From: Dechloromonas denitrificans
Lineage (GTDB): Bacteria; Pseudomonadota; Gammaproteobacteria; Burkholderiales; Rhodocyclaceae
Reading direction: 5' to 3'
Length of the DNA: 64,000 nt
Assembly (NCBI RefSeq): GCF_020510685.1
Contig: NZ_CP075185.1
Coordinates: 3,534,001-3,598,000 of the forward strand
Both the position numbers and the translations under genes were made by a program. The notes under the pieces are model-generated. The model saw only the letters and a list, made by a program, of their open reading frames with translations, ran no database searches and had not been told where the DNA came from. Of the stretch, positions 36,113-44,424 are shown piece after piece (positions within the stretch are counted from its first letter, which is position 1; each line of letters begins with the position of its first letter).

Positions 36113-36427
36113 CTAGACTTTCTTCGAAAAATAGAAGCGGATGGAGTTGTCACCGCTTTCGATCTGTCCCGCAAAGGAACTCAGATCGACTTCCAGATCG
36201 TTCATCTTGAATGGACGGCCCAACTCTTCCTCGATGGTTTCGCGGTACAGCACCATCTCGTGTTCGGTGTGGATCCGGATGTAGGCCCGCTTGTCGTCCA
36301 CAAAGACTTCCTTGCCCGGGTTGTCGAGCTTTGCCGCCTCGATGATCGCCGTGGCCAAGTCGCCGGCCCGCATCACCGGGCCGACCAGATTGTTGTGATA
36401 GGCCTGCCCAGAACTGGTAACGCTCAT
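36113..36427 (-). CDS. tmoD: Toluene monooxygenase effector protein
   Basis: The 104-residue cofactor-free component (NNLVGPVMRAGDLATAIIEA...) is the MmoB/DmpM-type effector that binds near the active site and raises coupling and regiospecificity in toluene 4-monooxygenase. It lies 21 bases after tmoC. Confidence 0.93.
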   Translation of the reverse strand: MSVTSSGQAYHNNLVGPVMRAGDLATAIIEAAKLDNPGKEVFVDDKRAYIRIHTEHEMVLYRETIEEELGRPFKMNDLEVDLSSFAGQIESGDNSIRFYFSKKV

Positions 36428-36448
36428 TGCTTTCTCCTTGTTTTCTGT

Positions 36449-36784
36449 TCAGCTATGGGCGAACAGGGCCGCTACGCCTTCCGTTTCGACCAGGACATCG
36501 TCGCCGTCCATGCGGACCGGATACTCGGCCAGTGCACAGTCGTCAGGGTTGATCCCCTTGCCCGTGCAGGCATCGAACTGCCACAAGTGCGCCCGGCAGA
36601 TTATTTTCTGGCCATCGAACTTGCCTTCAATCAGCGGGATGTCCTGATGCGGACAGATCCCCTGAAACGCCTTGATGTCGCCACCTTCGGCACAGACCAG
36701 CAGAATTTCCTGGCCTTCGATGTTGAACGACTCCATTTCCCCTTCCCAGAGGTCGTCGAGCGTGCATACTTTTTTGAAACTCAT
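36449..36784 (-). CDS. tmoC: Toluene monooxygenase Rieske ferredoxin
   Basis: The 111-residue protein has the Rieske ligands in ICPHQDIPL (Cys-X-His) and IICRAHLWQF (Cys-X2-His). It shuttles electrons from TmoF to the TmoA diiron centre. The position after tmoB is canonical. Presence of this component separates four-component toluene monooxygenases from the three-component phenol hydroxylases. Confidence 0.95.
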   Translation of the reverse strand: MSFKKVCTLDDLWEGEMESFNIEGQEILLVCAEGGDIKAFQGICPHQDIPLIEGKFDGQKIICRAHLWQFDACTGKGINPDDCALAEYPVRMDGDDVLVETEGVAALFAHS

Positions 36785-36827
36785 TCCGGCTCCTGTCCTT
36801 TTCTATCGGCAGCGCATCCGCAAGCAC

Positions 36828-37094
36828 TCAGTGCTTCGGAGCCTCCCAGATGATCTCGACGGTTTCCGTCGGCTTCAGGCCGGATTCGGAAACCCGCATG
36901 GTGCGGGGCAGAAAATCGTCAGCCCCTTGCCGACGGACACGCATGATCTGCCCCGGCCGCGCCCGGACGCGCCGCCCGACCGAATGCACGGCGGCAGCGG
37001 CGGCCACTTCGTCCATGGTGTTCTCGCTGTCGACGGCAACCAGTTGCAGCACGAAGTCGCCTTCGAAGTTGGAAGTAATTGGAAACAACGCCAT
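36828..37094 (-). CDS. tmoB: Toluene monooxygenase gamma subunit
   Basis: The 88-residue subunit (MALFPITSNFEGDFVLQLVAV...) is the small ubiquitin-like gamma subunit of the hydroxylase. Its length and the motif GRRVRARPGQIMRVRRQG fit TmoB/TbuU. It follows tmoA by 65 bases. Confidence 0.93.
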   Translation of the reverse strand: MALFPITSNFEGDFVLQLVAVDSENTMDEVAAAAAVHSVGRRVRARPGQIMRVRRQGADDFLPRTMRVSESGLKPTETVEIIWEAPKH

Positions 37095-37159
37095 TTCTAC
37101 AATCTCCTATGTTCTTGGGAAGCGGCGCCGGCAGGCGCCGACTTGCATGGCCGCGACGC

Positions 37160-38665
37160 TTAGCTGGCCTTCTTGGCCGCCCGCAGGGCACGGTAGATCT
37201 CGGCCCAGGCATAGTTATGGGCATCGTCGCCGCACTCGCCCGGGGCTATGTTCATGTAGTTGAGGGCGCCTTCCAGGTTCATCGGCTGAATCATGCCGGC
37301 CAGGAAACGGTCGACGATGGAGAGGTGACCGGCATAGCGCTCCGGTTCCTGCTGGAAGACCCAACGATCCACTTCGGAGCCGAAGTGATAGAGGCGGCCG
37401 TTGTGTTCGAGCGGGTAGTCCTTGACGTTCCAGCCTTTGCCCGGCGTGCCGAGAATCGGCAACTGGCACATGTTGCAGACGTAAGGCAGGGTTTCCGGAT
37501 AGGCCATGGCCATGTTGCCGTCGACGACGTTGTCGATGAAAACATCCCAGCACTCACCCCAGGTTTCGTTCCAGCCGGGATACTTTGCCTCGAGCCAGGC
37601 GCGCTCGTCCGGCGTGACGCCGGCGGCCGGGTTCCACCACAGCGTCGGACGCCAGAAATAGGAACCCAGGTGCATGCCGTGGTGGGTCTGGCTGATGTCT
37701 TTCAGGAAAATGTCCCAGTACCAGGGCAGGTCGAGGCCCATGTCGGTCAGGGTGCGCTCGAACTGGGCGACGATCCATTCCTCCATGAACTCCTTGAACG
37801 ACTGCTTGCGGTGCTCGAGCGGCGTGTAGTAGTCCATGATCGGGCCGGTCAACACCGAGAACAGCTTCCAGGCACCCCACACGGCAATATCGACGCGCTT
37901 CTGCGCTTCCGCCTTCTGGCCGTTTTCGATCAGCACCTTGAGCGCCGGGCCGCCGATCTGGGCGTGCCGGGATTCGTCGGTCTGGATGCTGGAAATCAGG
38001 TTGGCAAAAGTATGGTCGCCGGCCTCGGCGGCATCGGCTGCCAGGCCGAGGAACTGCATGTTGGTGAAGCCGGTCTCGAAGCTGAAGGTCAGCATGATGG
38101 AAACGCTGATCGCGTCGCGCGTCATCATGATGTCGTCGAAGAAATGGCGGGCCGCGATCATCGCCCACTCGTTGGTGTCGTAGGCCTTGAAGGCCCAGTC
38201 CATCTGGCGATCCTTGGCGACGTGCTCGTGCGGGAAGTAGAGCTGCATCTGGCCATGCCGGACTTCGTCCAGGCAACCCAGCGTGGACATGTTGCGCATC
38301 CCCGGCGCCTTGGAGAAGCGCATCATGCGGGCCTCGGCGCTGGCGGCGGCATACTCGCCGCGGGCGATGGCGCCGTAATGCGCCTTCATCACCGACTTCC
38401 AGCCCGGATCGGCGTTTTCGAAAATGCGGCTACGTTCCAGGGCGGCCTTCACCGAGTAGGCCCCGGCATCCTTGTCGCGCTGGACTTTCACATATTCCGG
38501 ATAGGTCTGCTTGTAAGGCTCGTCGTACTTTTCCCAGGCGTTTTGCGGCAAGCCGAAAGCGCCCGACATCAGCGGCGGAAACAGTTCGTCTTCCGTCACG
38601 TACTTGGGTGACCAGTTCGTCGTTCTGGCCAGGTCATACCAGTCCATCCGATTCAATAAAGCCAT
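37160..38665 (-). CDS. tmoA: Toluene monooxygenase alpha (diiron) subunit
   Basis: The 501-residue hydroxylase subunit carries diiron ligands Glu104, Glu134, His137, Glu197, Glu231 and His234, at exactly the numbers used for toluene 4-monooxygenase. Residues known to steer the site of attack, Ile100, Gly103 and Ala107, are as in toluene 4- and 3-monooxygenases, so attack on the para/meta side of toluene is plausible (inference). AAGGAG precedes the ATG. It is first of tmoABCDEF-todX. Confidence 0.96.
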   Translation of the reverse strand: MALLNRMDWYDLARTTNWSPKYVTEDELFPPLMSGAFGLPQNAWEKYDEPYKQTYPEYVKVQRDKDAGAYSVKAALERSRIFENADPGWKSVMKAHYGAIARGEYAAASAEARMMRFSKAPGMRNMSTLGCLDEVRHGQMQLYFPHEHVAKDRQMDWAFKAYDTNEWAMIAARHFFDDIMMTRDAISVSIMLTFSFETGFTNMQFLGLAADAAEAGDHTFANLISSIQTDESRHAQIGGPALKVLIENGQKAEAQKRVDIAVWGAWKLFSVLTGPIMDYYTPLEHRKQSFKEFMEEWIVAQFERTLTDMGLDLPWYWDIFLKDISQTHHGMHLGSYFWRPTLWWNPAAGVTPDERAWLEAKYPGWNETWGECWDVFIDNVVDGNMAMAYPETLPYVCNMCQLPILGTPGKGWNVKDYPLEHNGRLYHFGSEVDRWVFQQEPERYAGHLSIVDRFLAGMIQPMNLEGALNYMNIAPGECGDDAHNYAWAEIYRALRAAKKAS

Positions 38666-38778
38666 TTATGTCTCCTTCAGAACGGGGCTAAAGCCTCCCC
38701 TACTACTTGGGCCACTAAGTGCTGGCAGCCCCCTGAGCGATCTCTGTCGCCAACCTCTACTCGACAGAAAAAATATCG

Positions 38779-38842
38779 AGAAACTTTGGTTGTTCGTAGA
38801 TTAGTGAGAATGTCGGAGCGTCGATATTAGACTTTGGTTTAG
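38779..38842. promoter_or_regulatory. Two TodT-box-like sites upstream of tmoA
   Basis: AGAAACTTTGGTTGTT (38779-38794) and TTAGACTTTGGTTTAG (38827-38842) each resemble the TodT box ATAAAC-N4-GTTTAT, matching about nine of twelve defined bases, and share the core ACTTTGGTT. Their centres lie 48 bases apart and about 121 and 169 bases before the tmoA start. They are good candidates for TodT binding. Confidence 0.5.
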
Positions 38843-39239
38843 ACGCCCAGCCCGGAGCCAGGCATTGCGACGACACCCGTCGGTTTACTGATCATCGTGC
38901 AGGCTTCGGGCATTTCCCCGGGGGCTACAGGGCGGGACGTTCTCGGCGAATCAAGCTGAAATGGAGCGGACAAGCCGAATAGCGCGCTCCTTGTCAGGTA
39001 GCCGCGGCCATGTTTGTGTTACCAAGAATTTGCTGACAGCAAGCAGCGCCAGACCGAGAAATTCAATCCAAAAACCCAGCCGCGACGGCGCATCATCCAG
39101 CTGAATAATTTCCTCTTTGGGAAATCGGCCAAGGTAATCGGTCGAAGAAATACTCAGCTAATCGACCAGCCGACTGTTCGGAAGCAGAAGTCCCATCCGA
39201 GCCACCAACTGTTGGCAATCTACCGGATGCGCCAACGCC
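38843..39239. other. Spacer without recognisable gene
   Basis: These 397 bases between the tmo promoter region and the methyltransferase stop hold no supported gene. Composition is mixed. It is the left edge of the cassette-like block. Confidence 0.5.
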
Positions 39240-39986
39240 TCACCGCGGCATCAGCGCGAACACACCCCAGCCCAGGTATTCACGCGTGTAAGCGGCGTAG
39301 CGCTCGGGTTCCGAGGTCAGTTGGGCGCGAACCTCGTCGACCAACTCGTCGTCGGGATTGGCTTCAAGCCAGCGACGCATCGTGAGCCATTTGGCCGCCT
39401 CGTATCTGTCCCAGCCGTCTTGGTCAGCCAGAACCATTTCAACGACGTCACAGCCAAGGCGGCCGAAAGACGCAAGAAGTTCCGGAAGCATCAGAAAGTC
39501 GGAGACTGAGTTGGCAAGACACCCCTTGGCAACCTCTTCCGTCGGCGGCACCTGCCGCCAGTAGGGCTCGCCGATGAGGATGATCCCGCCGCTGCGCAGG
39601 CTCCGCGCCAGAAGCTCGATAGTGCCGGCGACGCCACCGGCAATCCAGGTGGCACCGACACAGGCGGCCACACTGACCTTCTCGTCAAAAACGTAGCCGG
39701 TAGCATCGCCATGGATGAACTTGACTTGATCGGCGACGCCGAGTTCTTTAGCACGGAGTTTCGCTTGCTCGGTGAACAACTGGCTCATGTCGATGCCGGT
39801 GCCGATGACGCCGTGATCGCGTGCCCAGGTGCACAGCATCTCCCCCGAACCGCTGCCGAAGTCGAGCACCCGCGCCCCCGATTCCAGACGCAGCGCTGCG
39901 CCGAGAGTGGCAAGCTTTTCGGGTGTGATCGGGTTGTGGATGCGGTGAGCGCTCTCAGTGATATTGAATATCCGGGGGATGTCCAT
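39240..39986 (-). CDS. Class I SAM-dependent methyltransferase
   Basis: The 248-residue product (start 39986, with AAGGAA upstream; a GTG at 40025 is an alternative) has motif I VLDFGSGSGEM, acidic GIDMS after the second strand and a later segment FIHGDATGYVF. This is a Rossmann-type methyltransferase of the broad Methyltransf_25/11 kind; the substrate is unknown. A perfect GTTAGGC heptamer on the minus strand lies directly before the alternative GTG start. It is the first of three minus-strand genes in a possibly mobile block. Confidence 0.82.
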   Translation of the reverse strand: MDIPRIFNITESAHRIHNPITPEKLATLGAALRLESGARVLDFGSGSGEMLCTWARDHGVIGTGIDMSQLFTEQAKLRAKELGVADQVKFIHGDATGYVFDEKVSVAACVGATWIAGGVAGTIELLARSLRSGGIILIGEPYWRQVPPTEEVAKGCLANSVSDFLMLPELLASFGRLGCDVVEMVLADQDGWDRYEAAKWLTMRRWLEANPDDELVDEVRAQLTSEPERYAAYTREYLGWGVFALMPR

Positions 39987-40110
39987 TGTGAAAATTTCCT
40001 TACCGAGGTGGATAGATTCGGTCACGGCCTAACGAAGGTGTAGAAAAACTCTCTCAGAAAGTTTGCTTTCAGTTCCTCTTTGGCGGGATGCGGAAGGCAA
40101 CGCCAAAATA

Positions 40111-40166
40111 AGGCGACAAAGGGAGCTGAGCAAATTGAAATCCAAATCACTCTGACCCTTTGGTTT
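40111..40166. repeat. Palindromic repeat, copy A
   Basis: This imperfect hairpin of about 56 bases starts AGGCGACAAAGGG and ends CACTCTGACCCTTTGG. It is a degenerate copy of the element at 40811-40869 in direct orientation. It sits immediately after the stop of the 205-residue gene. The palindrome type AAAGGGGTCAGAGTGATT is familiar from REP-like or cassette-linked repeats in proteobacteria, but the family was not confirmed. Confidence 0.75.
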
Positions 40167-40783
40167 TATGCTTCATTTGGTGGCCCTCTCTTGGGAACGG
40201 GATCGACTGGTTCGATTGCCTTGGCTTCTCTGTTGAACGCAAGTAGCAACGTGCGGCCGACAACCCTTGACGCATTAAGGCTCTCGACCATGGGCGCGTC
40301 TAGCGAGTTCGCATGGAAGGAAGCCAAGAACTCCAAGAACGCGGCAATAGTCTCTTCGTATTCCCCTTCTGAAACGTCGGCATGGACGAGAAGCTTGAAC
40401 GTGATGCCGGACTCCGCTTCGGCGACGATTGAGAAGACAAGAGAATATGGTTGCTCCTTAGATATCTTTCCGGCGGAACCAAACAACGTGATCTGGGGCG
40501 CAGACGACCCGAATAGCTTGGCTTGAAGTTTCTTCAATCCAGCCTTCAGTAGGCTGTAATGATCTTTCCCCATTTCCTTCAGAAAGCCGTCGAAATACGA
40601 CTTACCTATGTAAACGATAACTGCCGTGGGAAGAAGCCACTCCAGGGCGGCAAACGCACCACCATCTTCGCGTGACTGAATCTGAAGATTCAACTTCTCA
40701 GAGGAAACGGATTCGGCAAAGCCCGCAAAAAGCTCAGCAGGGATAGATTTGAGGTGAATGACAGCTATGTCAGCTTGGCGCAT
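40166..40783 (-). CDS. Hypothetical protein, 205 residues
   Basis: No family is recognised. The protein (MRQADIAVIHLKSIPAELF...) has a short hydrophobic stretch (LEWLLPTAVIVYIGKSYFDGF) and otherwise mixed helices, and could be soluble or peripheral. It is bracketed by the two copies of the 56-59 base palindrome. A GTTATGC heptamer lies 16 bases before its ATG on the minus strand. This arrangement looks like a single-gene cassette. Confidence 0.6.
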   Translation of the reverse strand: MRQADIAVIHLKSIPAELFAGFAESVSSEKLNLQIQSREDGGAFAALEWLLPTAVIVYIGKSYFDGFLKEMGKDHYSLLKAGLKKLQAKLFGSSAPQITLFGSAGKISKEQPYSLVFSIVAEAESGITFKLLVHADVSEGEYEETIAAFLEFLASFHANSLDAPMVESLNASRVVGRTLLLAFNREAKAIEPVDPVPKRGPPNEA

Positions 40784-40810
40784 GGCGTGTACCTATGAGG
40801 CATAACGTAG

Positions 40811-40869
40811 AGGCGACAAAGGGGTTGGAGTGAATTGAAAATCCAAATCACTCTGACCCCTTTGGGTTT
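40811..40869. repeat. Palindromic repeat, copy B
   Basis: The left arm CAAAGGGGTTGGAGTGAATTG (written in two parts: CAAAGGGGTT, GGAGTGAATTG) pairs with the right arm ending CTCTGACCCCTTTG, with about 18 of 21 positions complementary around a short loop. It is better preserved than copy A. It lies between the two hypothetical genes. Confidence 0.78.
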
Positions 40870-40963
40870 GGTTGCTTCCGAACAGCCCGCTTGAGTCAGT
40901 CATTTGAATCAATCACTTGGGAGGTGTTTCTTGAGAGCCAAAAAACACAAAGAACGACACTGA

Positions 40964-41452
40964 TCATTCGGTCTTCTGCTTTTCGAGGACGATGCGGTGA
41001 CGTATTGGTTTTTTATCGTGCGAATGATAGAGAGTTGCGTACAACCACCCATCATGTGCCCAAGTTTCCAACTCTGCATTCTGTTCAATCATGCCACTCC
41101 ATTCGACGCCGGGCTTTAACTCGAATGGCACTCGTTGAGTTGTGCTTGGGGTAGCAATCCAACCACTAGCGGAGGCTTTCTTGCGCAGCATCGCTTTCCA
41201 CCAAGAATCGTAGTAAGCCAAGGCAAGGTGCGTAATTGTTGTTGGTCGATCACCTCGATTTGTGACTACAACCACAATAAGCGTCTTTCCCTCGTATTCT
41301 GGAAAGTTATACGCCTCCATTCCTGTCATGAGCCTCATTGAAAGTTGCGGCCCTGATGTTCGCCATTTATAAACATCCCATCCGATGGCAATGGTTGACA
41401 GGACTGCGCCCCAAATCGCAAGGAAACCGGTGAGATCGATGGTGATTTGCAT
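40964..41452 (-). CDS. Hypothetical membrane-anchored protein, 162 residues
   Basis: The protein starts with one membrane helix (LTGFLAIWGAVLSTIAIGW) and continues as a soluble beta-rich domain (LIVVVVTNRGDRPTTITHLALAYYD). The pattern suggests a single-pass protein with an immunoglobulin-like or WxxxF-type domain, but no family name is safe. GTTAGCA lies eight bases before the ATG, similar in place to heptamers before the two neighbouring minus-strand genes. Composition is AT-richer than the catabolic genes. Confidence 0.6.
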   Translation of the reverse strand: MQITIDLTGFLAIWGAVLSTIAIGWDVYKWRTSGPQLSMRLMTGMEAYNFPEYEGKTLIVVVVTNRGDRPTTITHLALAYYDSWWKAMLRKKASASGWIATPSTTQRVPFELKPGVEWSGMIEQNAELETWAHDGWLYATLYHSHDKKPIRHRIVLEKQKTE

Positions 41453-41774
41453 AGTTGCTAACAGTTATTCACGCACAAAAACGTCCGGGTCATTGCCAAC
41501 AATACGGACACCATTGAATCGCTCTTAAGCTTTTGAATGACATGGAGATTATCCGATGCGCGTCTCCTTATCAATCAACAATCATACGGACAGAGACCGT
41601 GGCGGGTACGAAGCGGTTTCCAGAAGGATTGCCACTAGCCGATTCCCGGCAATACCTTTCCCGTATCACCCACCCATTTCAATGGTATTGGACGGTATCC
41701 CCCGCCTCACGTTTAATTGACCTGAACCCCGGTGCTGCCGCTTGGTGGGCCGATCTTTCTTCAGGTGAATTGCG
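41453..41774. other. Spacer before the second catechol cluster
   Basis: The 322 bases contain no supported gene. They join the minus-strand cassette-like block to the plus-strand HpaI-type gene. AGGTGA before 41775 is the ribosome-binding site for that gene. No clear promoter boxes were seen. Confidence 0.5.
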
Positions 41775-42575
41775 ATGCAAATACCGTTCAACCAGTTCAA
41801 GGCCGCCTTGCGGGCCGGGCGCAATCAGTTCGGGTTGTGGCTCGGGCTGGGCGAGACGTTCAGTGCCGAGATATGTGCCGGCGCCGGTTTCGACTGGTTG
41901 TTGATCGATGCCGAACATGGCCCGAACGATCTGCGCAGCATCCTCGCGCAGTTGCAGGCCATTGCCCCCTATGCCTCGCAGGCGGTGGTCCGGCCACCGC
42001 AGGGCGACCATGTGCTGATCAAGCAGTTGCTCGAAACCGGCGTCCAGACGCTGCTCATCCCGATGGTCGAATCCGCCGCCCAGGCGCGCGGGCTGGTCGA
42101 GGCCATGCGCTATCCGCCGGCCGGCATTCGCGGCGTCGGCAGCGCGCTGGCCCGCGCCTCGCGCTGGGGGCGCATCGAAAATTACGCCCAGCTGGCCAAT
42201 GAACAGATGTGCCTGCTGGTCCAGGTCGAGACGCGGGCCGGCTACGAACAGCTGGACGCAATCCTCGCGGTCGATGGCGTCGACGGCGTGTTTTTCGGCT
42301 CGGCCGACCTGGCCGCTTCCTACGGCTATCTCGGCCAGTCGACGCATCCGGAAATCGTCGCCGCCATCGAGCACGGCCTGCAGCGCGTCCGGGCTGCCGG
42401 CCTGGCCGGTGGCGTGCTGTGCAGCGACAAGACACTGAACGACCGCTACATGCAGGCCGGCGCCCGTTTTGTCGCGGTCGGCGTCGATGCGCTGCTGCTG
42501 ACGGCGGCCACTACGGCGCTGTGCCGCATTTACAAGCCGGACGCGACAGCGACCGGCGTTCCCGGTTCTTATTGA
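41775..42575 (+). CDS. HpcH/HpaI-family aldolase
   Basis: The 266-residue class II pyruvate aldolase has the family motifs [55 protein letters not shown] and [12 protein letters not shown] (metal-binding Glu and Asp). Relatives split 4-hydroxy-2-oxoacids such as 4-hydroxy-2-oxoheptanedioate into pyruvate and an aldehyde. Next to a second catechol dioxygenase it may act on a ring-cleavage derivative, in parallel to DmpG. The true substrate is open. Confidence 0.86.
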   Translation: MQIPFNQFKAALRAGRNQFGLWLGLGETFSAEICAGAGFDWLLIDAEHGPNDLRSILAQLQAIAPYASQAVVRPPQGDHVLIKQLLETGVQTLLIPMVESAAQARGLVEAMRYPPAGIRGVGSALARASRWGRIENYAQLANEQMCLLVQVETRAGYEQLDAILAVDGVDGVFFGSADLAASYGYLGQSTHPEIVAAIEHGLQRVRAAGLAGGVLCSDKTLNDRYMQAGARFVAVGVDALLLTAATTALCRIYKPDATATGVPGSY

Positions 42576-42643
42576 GCCAAGCGTTTCAAATCACCGACAA
42601 GCCATCGACGAATGGCCAATTTCAATAACCAAAGGAGTAGACA

Positions 42644-43579
42644 ATGGCAATGACAGGAGTTTTGCGGCCCGGACACGGTGCCATCCGGGTGCTCGATCTC
42701 GAGGCGGCGGTGCACCACTACCGCGACATCATGGGTCTGGTGGAAACCGGGCGCGATGCGCAGGGTCGCGTTTATCTGAAATGCTGGGACGAGCGCGACC
42801 ACAACAGCGTCGTGCTGCGCCAGGCCGAGCGGGCCGGCCTCGATTTCTTCGGCTTCAAGGTGCGCGACAAGGCGACGCTGGACAAAATGGAGGCCGACCT
42901 GCGCGCCTACGGCCTGGCCACCGAACGCATCCCGGCCGGCGAAATGCTGGCGACCGGCGAACGCGTCCGCTTCGAGATTCCCTCCGGCCACCTGATCGAG
43001 CTCTACGCCGAAAAGCAGGCGGTCGGCAACGGCCTGCAGATGCTTAATCCGGCGCCGTGGACCAAGGCTTCGGAAAACGGCATCGCCCCGGTTCGCCTCG
43101 ACCACTGCCTGCTCTACGGCCCGAACATCGCCGCAGTGCAGAAGATTTTCACCGAAGTACTCGACTTCTATCTGGTCGAACGCGTGCTGACGCCGGACAA
43201 CGAGAACAACGCCGCCATCTGGCTATCCTGCTCGCACAAGGTGCATGACATCGCCTTCGTCGAACACCCGGAACCCGGCAAGCTGCATCACCTCTCCTTC
43301 CTGCTCGACAGCTGGGAAGAGGTGCTGCGGGCCAGCGACATCCTGTCGATGAACCAGGTGCCCATCGACATCGGCCCGACCCGGCACGGCATAACCCGGG
43401 GCTGCACGATCTACGCCTGGGACCCGTCCGGCAACCGTTTCGAGACGTTTATGGGCGGCTACCAGCCCTACCCCGATTACGAGCCGACCACCTGGAGTTT
43501 CGACGGTCTGGGCAGCGGCGGCGGGCTGGACTACCCGCAGCGCAAGCTGCACGAAACCTTCCTCACCGTCGTGACCTGA
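42644..43579 (+). CDS. Catechol 2,3-dioxygenase (second copy)
   Basis: The 311-residue protein has the same ligand set as the first copy: His154, the His pair at 215-216 and Glu267. Their first 13 or so residues are nearly identical, so the two genes are paralogues by duplication or exchange. AAAGGAG precedes the ATG. Differences cluster in the C-terminal tail (YEPTTWSFDGLGSGGG) and may alter substrate preference, for example for methylcatechols. No dmpQ-like ferredoxin lies beside it. Confidence 0.95.
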   Translation: MAMTGVLRPGHGAIRVLDLEAAVHHYRDIMGLVETGRDAQGRVYLKCWDERDHNSVVLRQAERAGLDFFGFKVRDKATLDKMEADLRAYGLATERIPAGEMLATGERVRFEIPSGHLIELYAEKQAVGNGLQMLNPAPWTKASENGIAPVRLDHCLLYGPNIAAVQKIFTEVLDFYLVERVLTPDNENNAAIWLSCSHKVHDIAFVEHPEPGKLHHLSFLLDSWEEVLRASDILSMNQVPIDIGPTRHGITRGCTIYAWDPSGNRFETFMGGYQPYPDYEPTTWSFDGLGSGGGLDYPQRKLHETFLTVVT

Positions 43580-43644
43580 GCGACAGCCTTCCCGCAACCC
43601 GCGCCTGCCCGGCAAGCGCGGCTGAGCATCGGAGCAAGAAACAG

Positions 43645-44409
43645 ATGAAACCCTTTGCAGAATGCCCGGAAATCGCCGTGCTGGTCGGCGCCACGGGTGC
43701 CTTCGGCAACGCCATCGGTCGCCGCCTGTTGGCGGCCGGGCTCGGCGTCGTCGCTGTCGCTCGCTCGGCCGACAGCCTGCTGGCGCTCGCCGCCGAACAG
43801 CCCGGCGTCCGCGCCTGCGTTGCCAACATCGCCGCCGATACGGCGATTGCGGCGATCAAGGCGGCAATCGACAAGCCGGTCCGCATGGTCGTCCATGGCC
43901 CCGGCGTGGCCGTTGCCGGCGGCATCCTGACGGCGCCGACCGAATCGCTGGTCGATGCCGTCAATATCAAGGTCGGCGGCCTGTTGCGTCTGGTCCGCGC
44001 GGTGGATGAGCAACTCGGCGCCGGCTCGCGCATTGTCGCCATCGGCGGCCATTACGGCCTGGAACCGACAGCCTATGCCGCCGCAGCCGGCGTCGCCAAC
44101 GCCGCCATTCTCAACGCGGTGCGCCAGCTCAGCCTGGCCTACGGCGCCCGCGGCATCACCGCCCACACCATCGCGCCCGGCCCGGCCGACACCGAACGCC
44201 TGCACCGCGTCGCCGCCAGTCGCGCCGAGCAGCGCGGCTGCGCGGTGGACGATGTGCTCGACGAATTGCGCGCCGAATCCTCGCTCGGCGCGCTGACCAC
44301 CCCGGAACAGGTGGCCTGGGCCGTTGCCCTGCTGCTCGACCGGGAAGCCGATGCGATGACCGGCTCCTGCCTGATGCTCGATGCCGGCCGTCGGCGCGGC
44401 CTGCCCTGA
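43645..44409 (+). CDS. Atypical SDR-family protein lacking the catalytic Lys
   Basis: The 254-residue protein has an SDR nucleotide motif (VLVGATGAFGNAIG) and the segment IVAIGGHYGLEPTAYAAAAGVANAA, where the normal YxxxK catalytic motif is YAAAA, and the conserved Ser is replaced within GGHYG. The C-terminal part (APGPADTERL, MTGSCLMLDAG) is typical SDR. It starts 65 bases after the dioxygenase gene and is in the same operon. Loss of Lys suggests a divergent or non-redox function, although a neighbouring residue might substitute. Confidence 0.82.
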   Translation: MKPFAECPEIAVLVGATGAFGNAIGRRLLAAGLGVVAVARSADSLLALAAEQPGVRACVANIAADTAIAAIKAAIDKPVRMVVHGPGVAVAGGILTAPTESLVDAVNIKVGGLLRLVRAVDEQLGAGSRIVAIGGHYGLEPTAYAAAAGVANAAILNAVRQLSLAYGARGITAHTIAPGPADTERLHRVAASRAEQRGCAVDDVLDELRAESSLGALTTPEQVAWAVALLLDREADAMTGSCLMLDAGRRRGLP

Positions 44410-44424
44410 ACCAAGGAGAAACCC

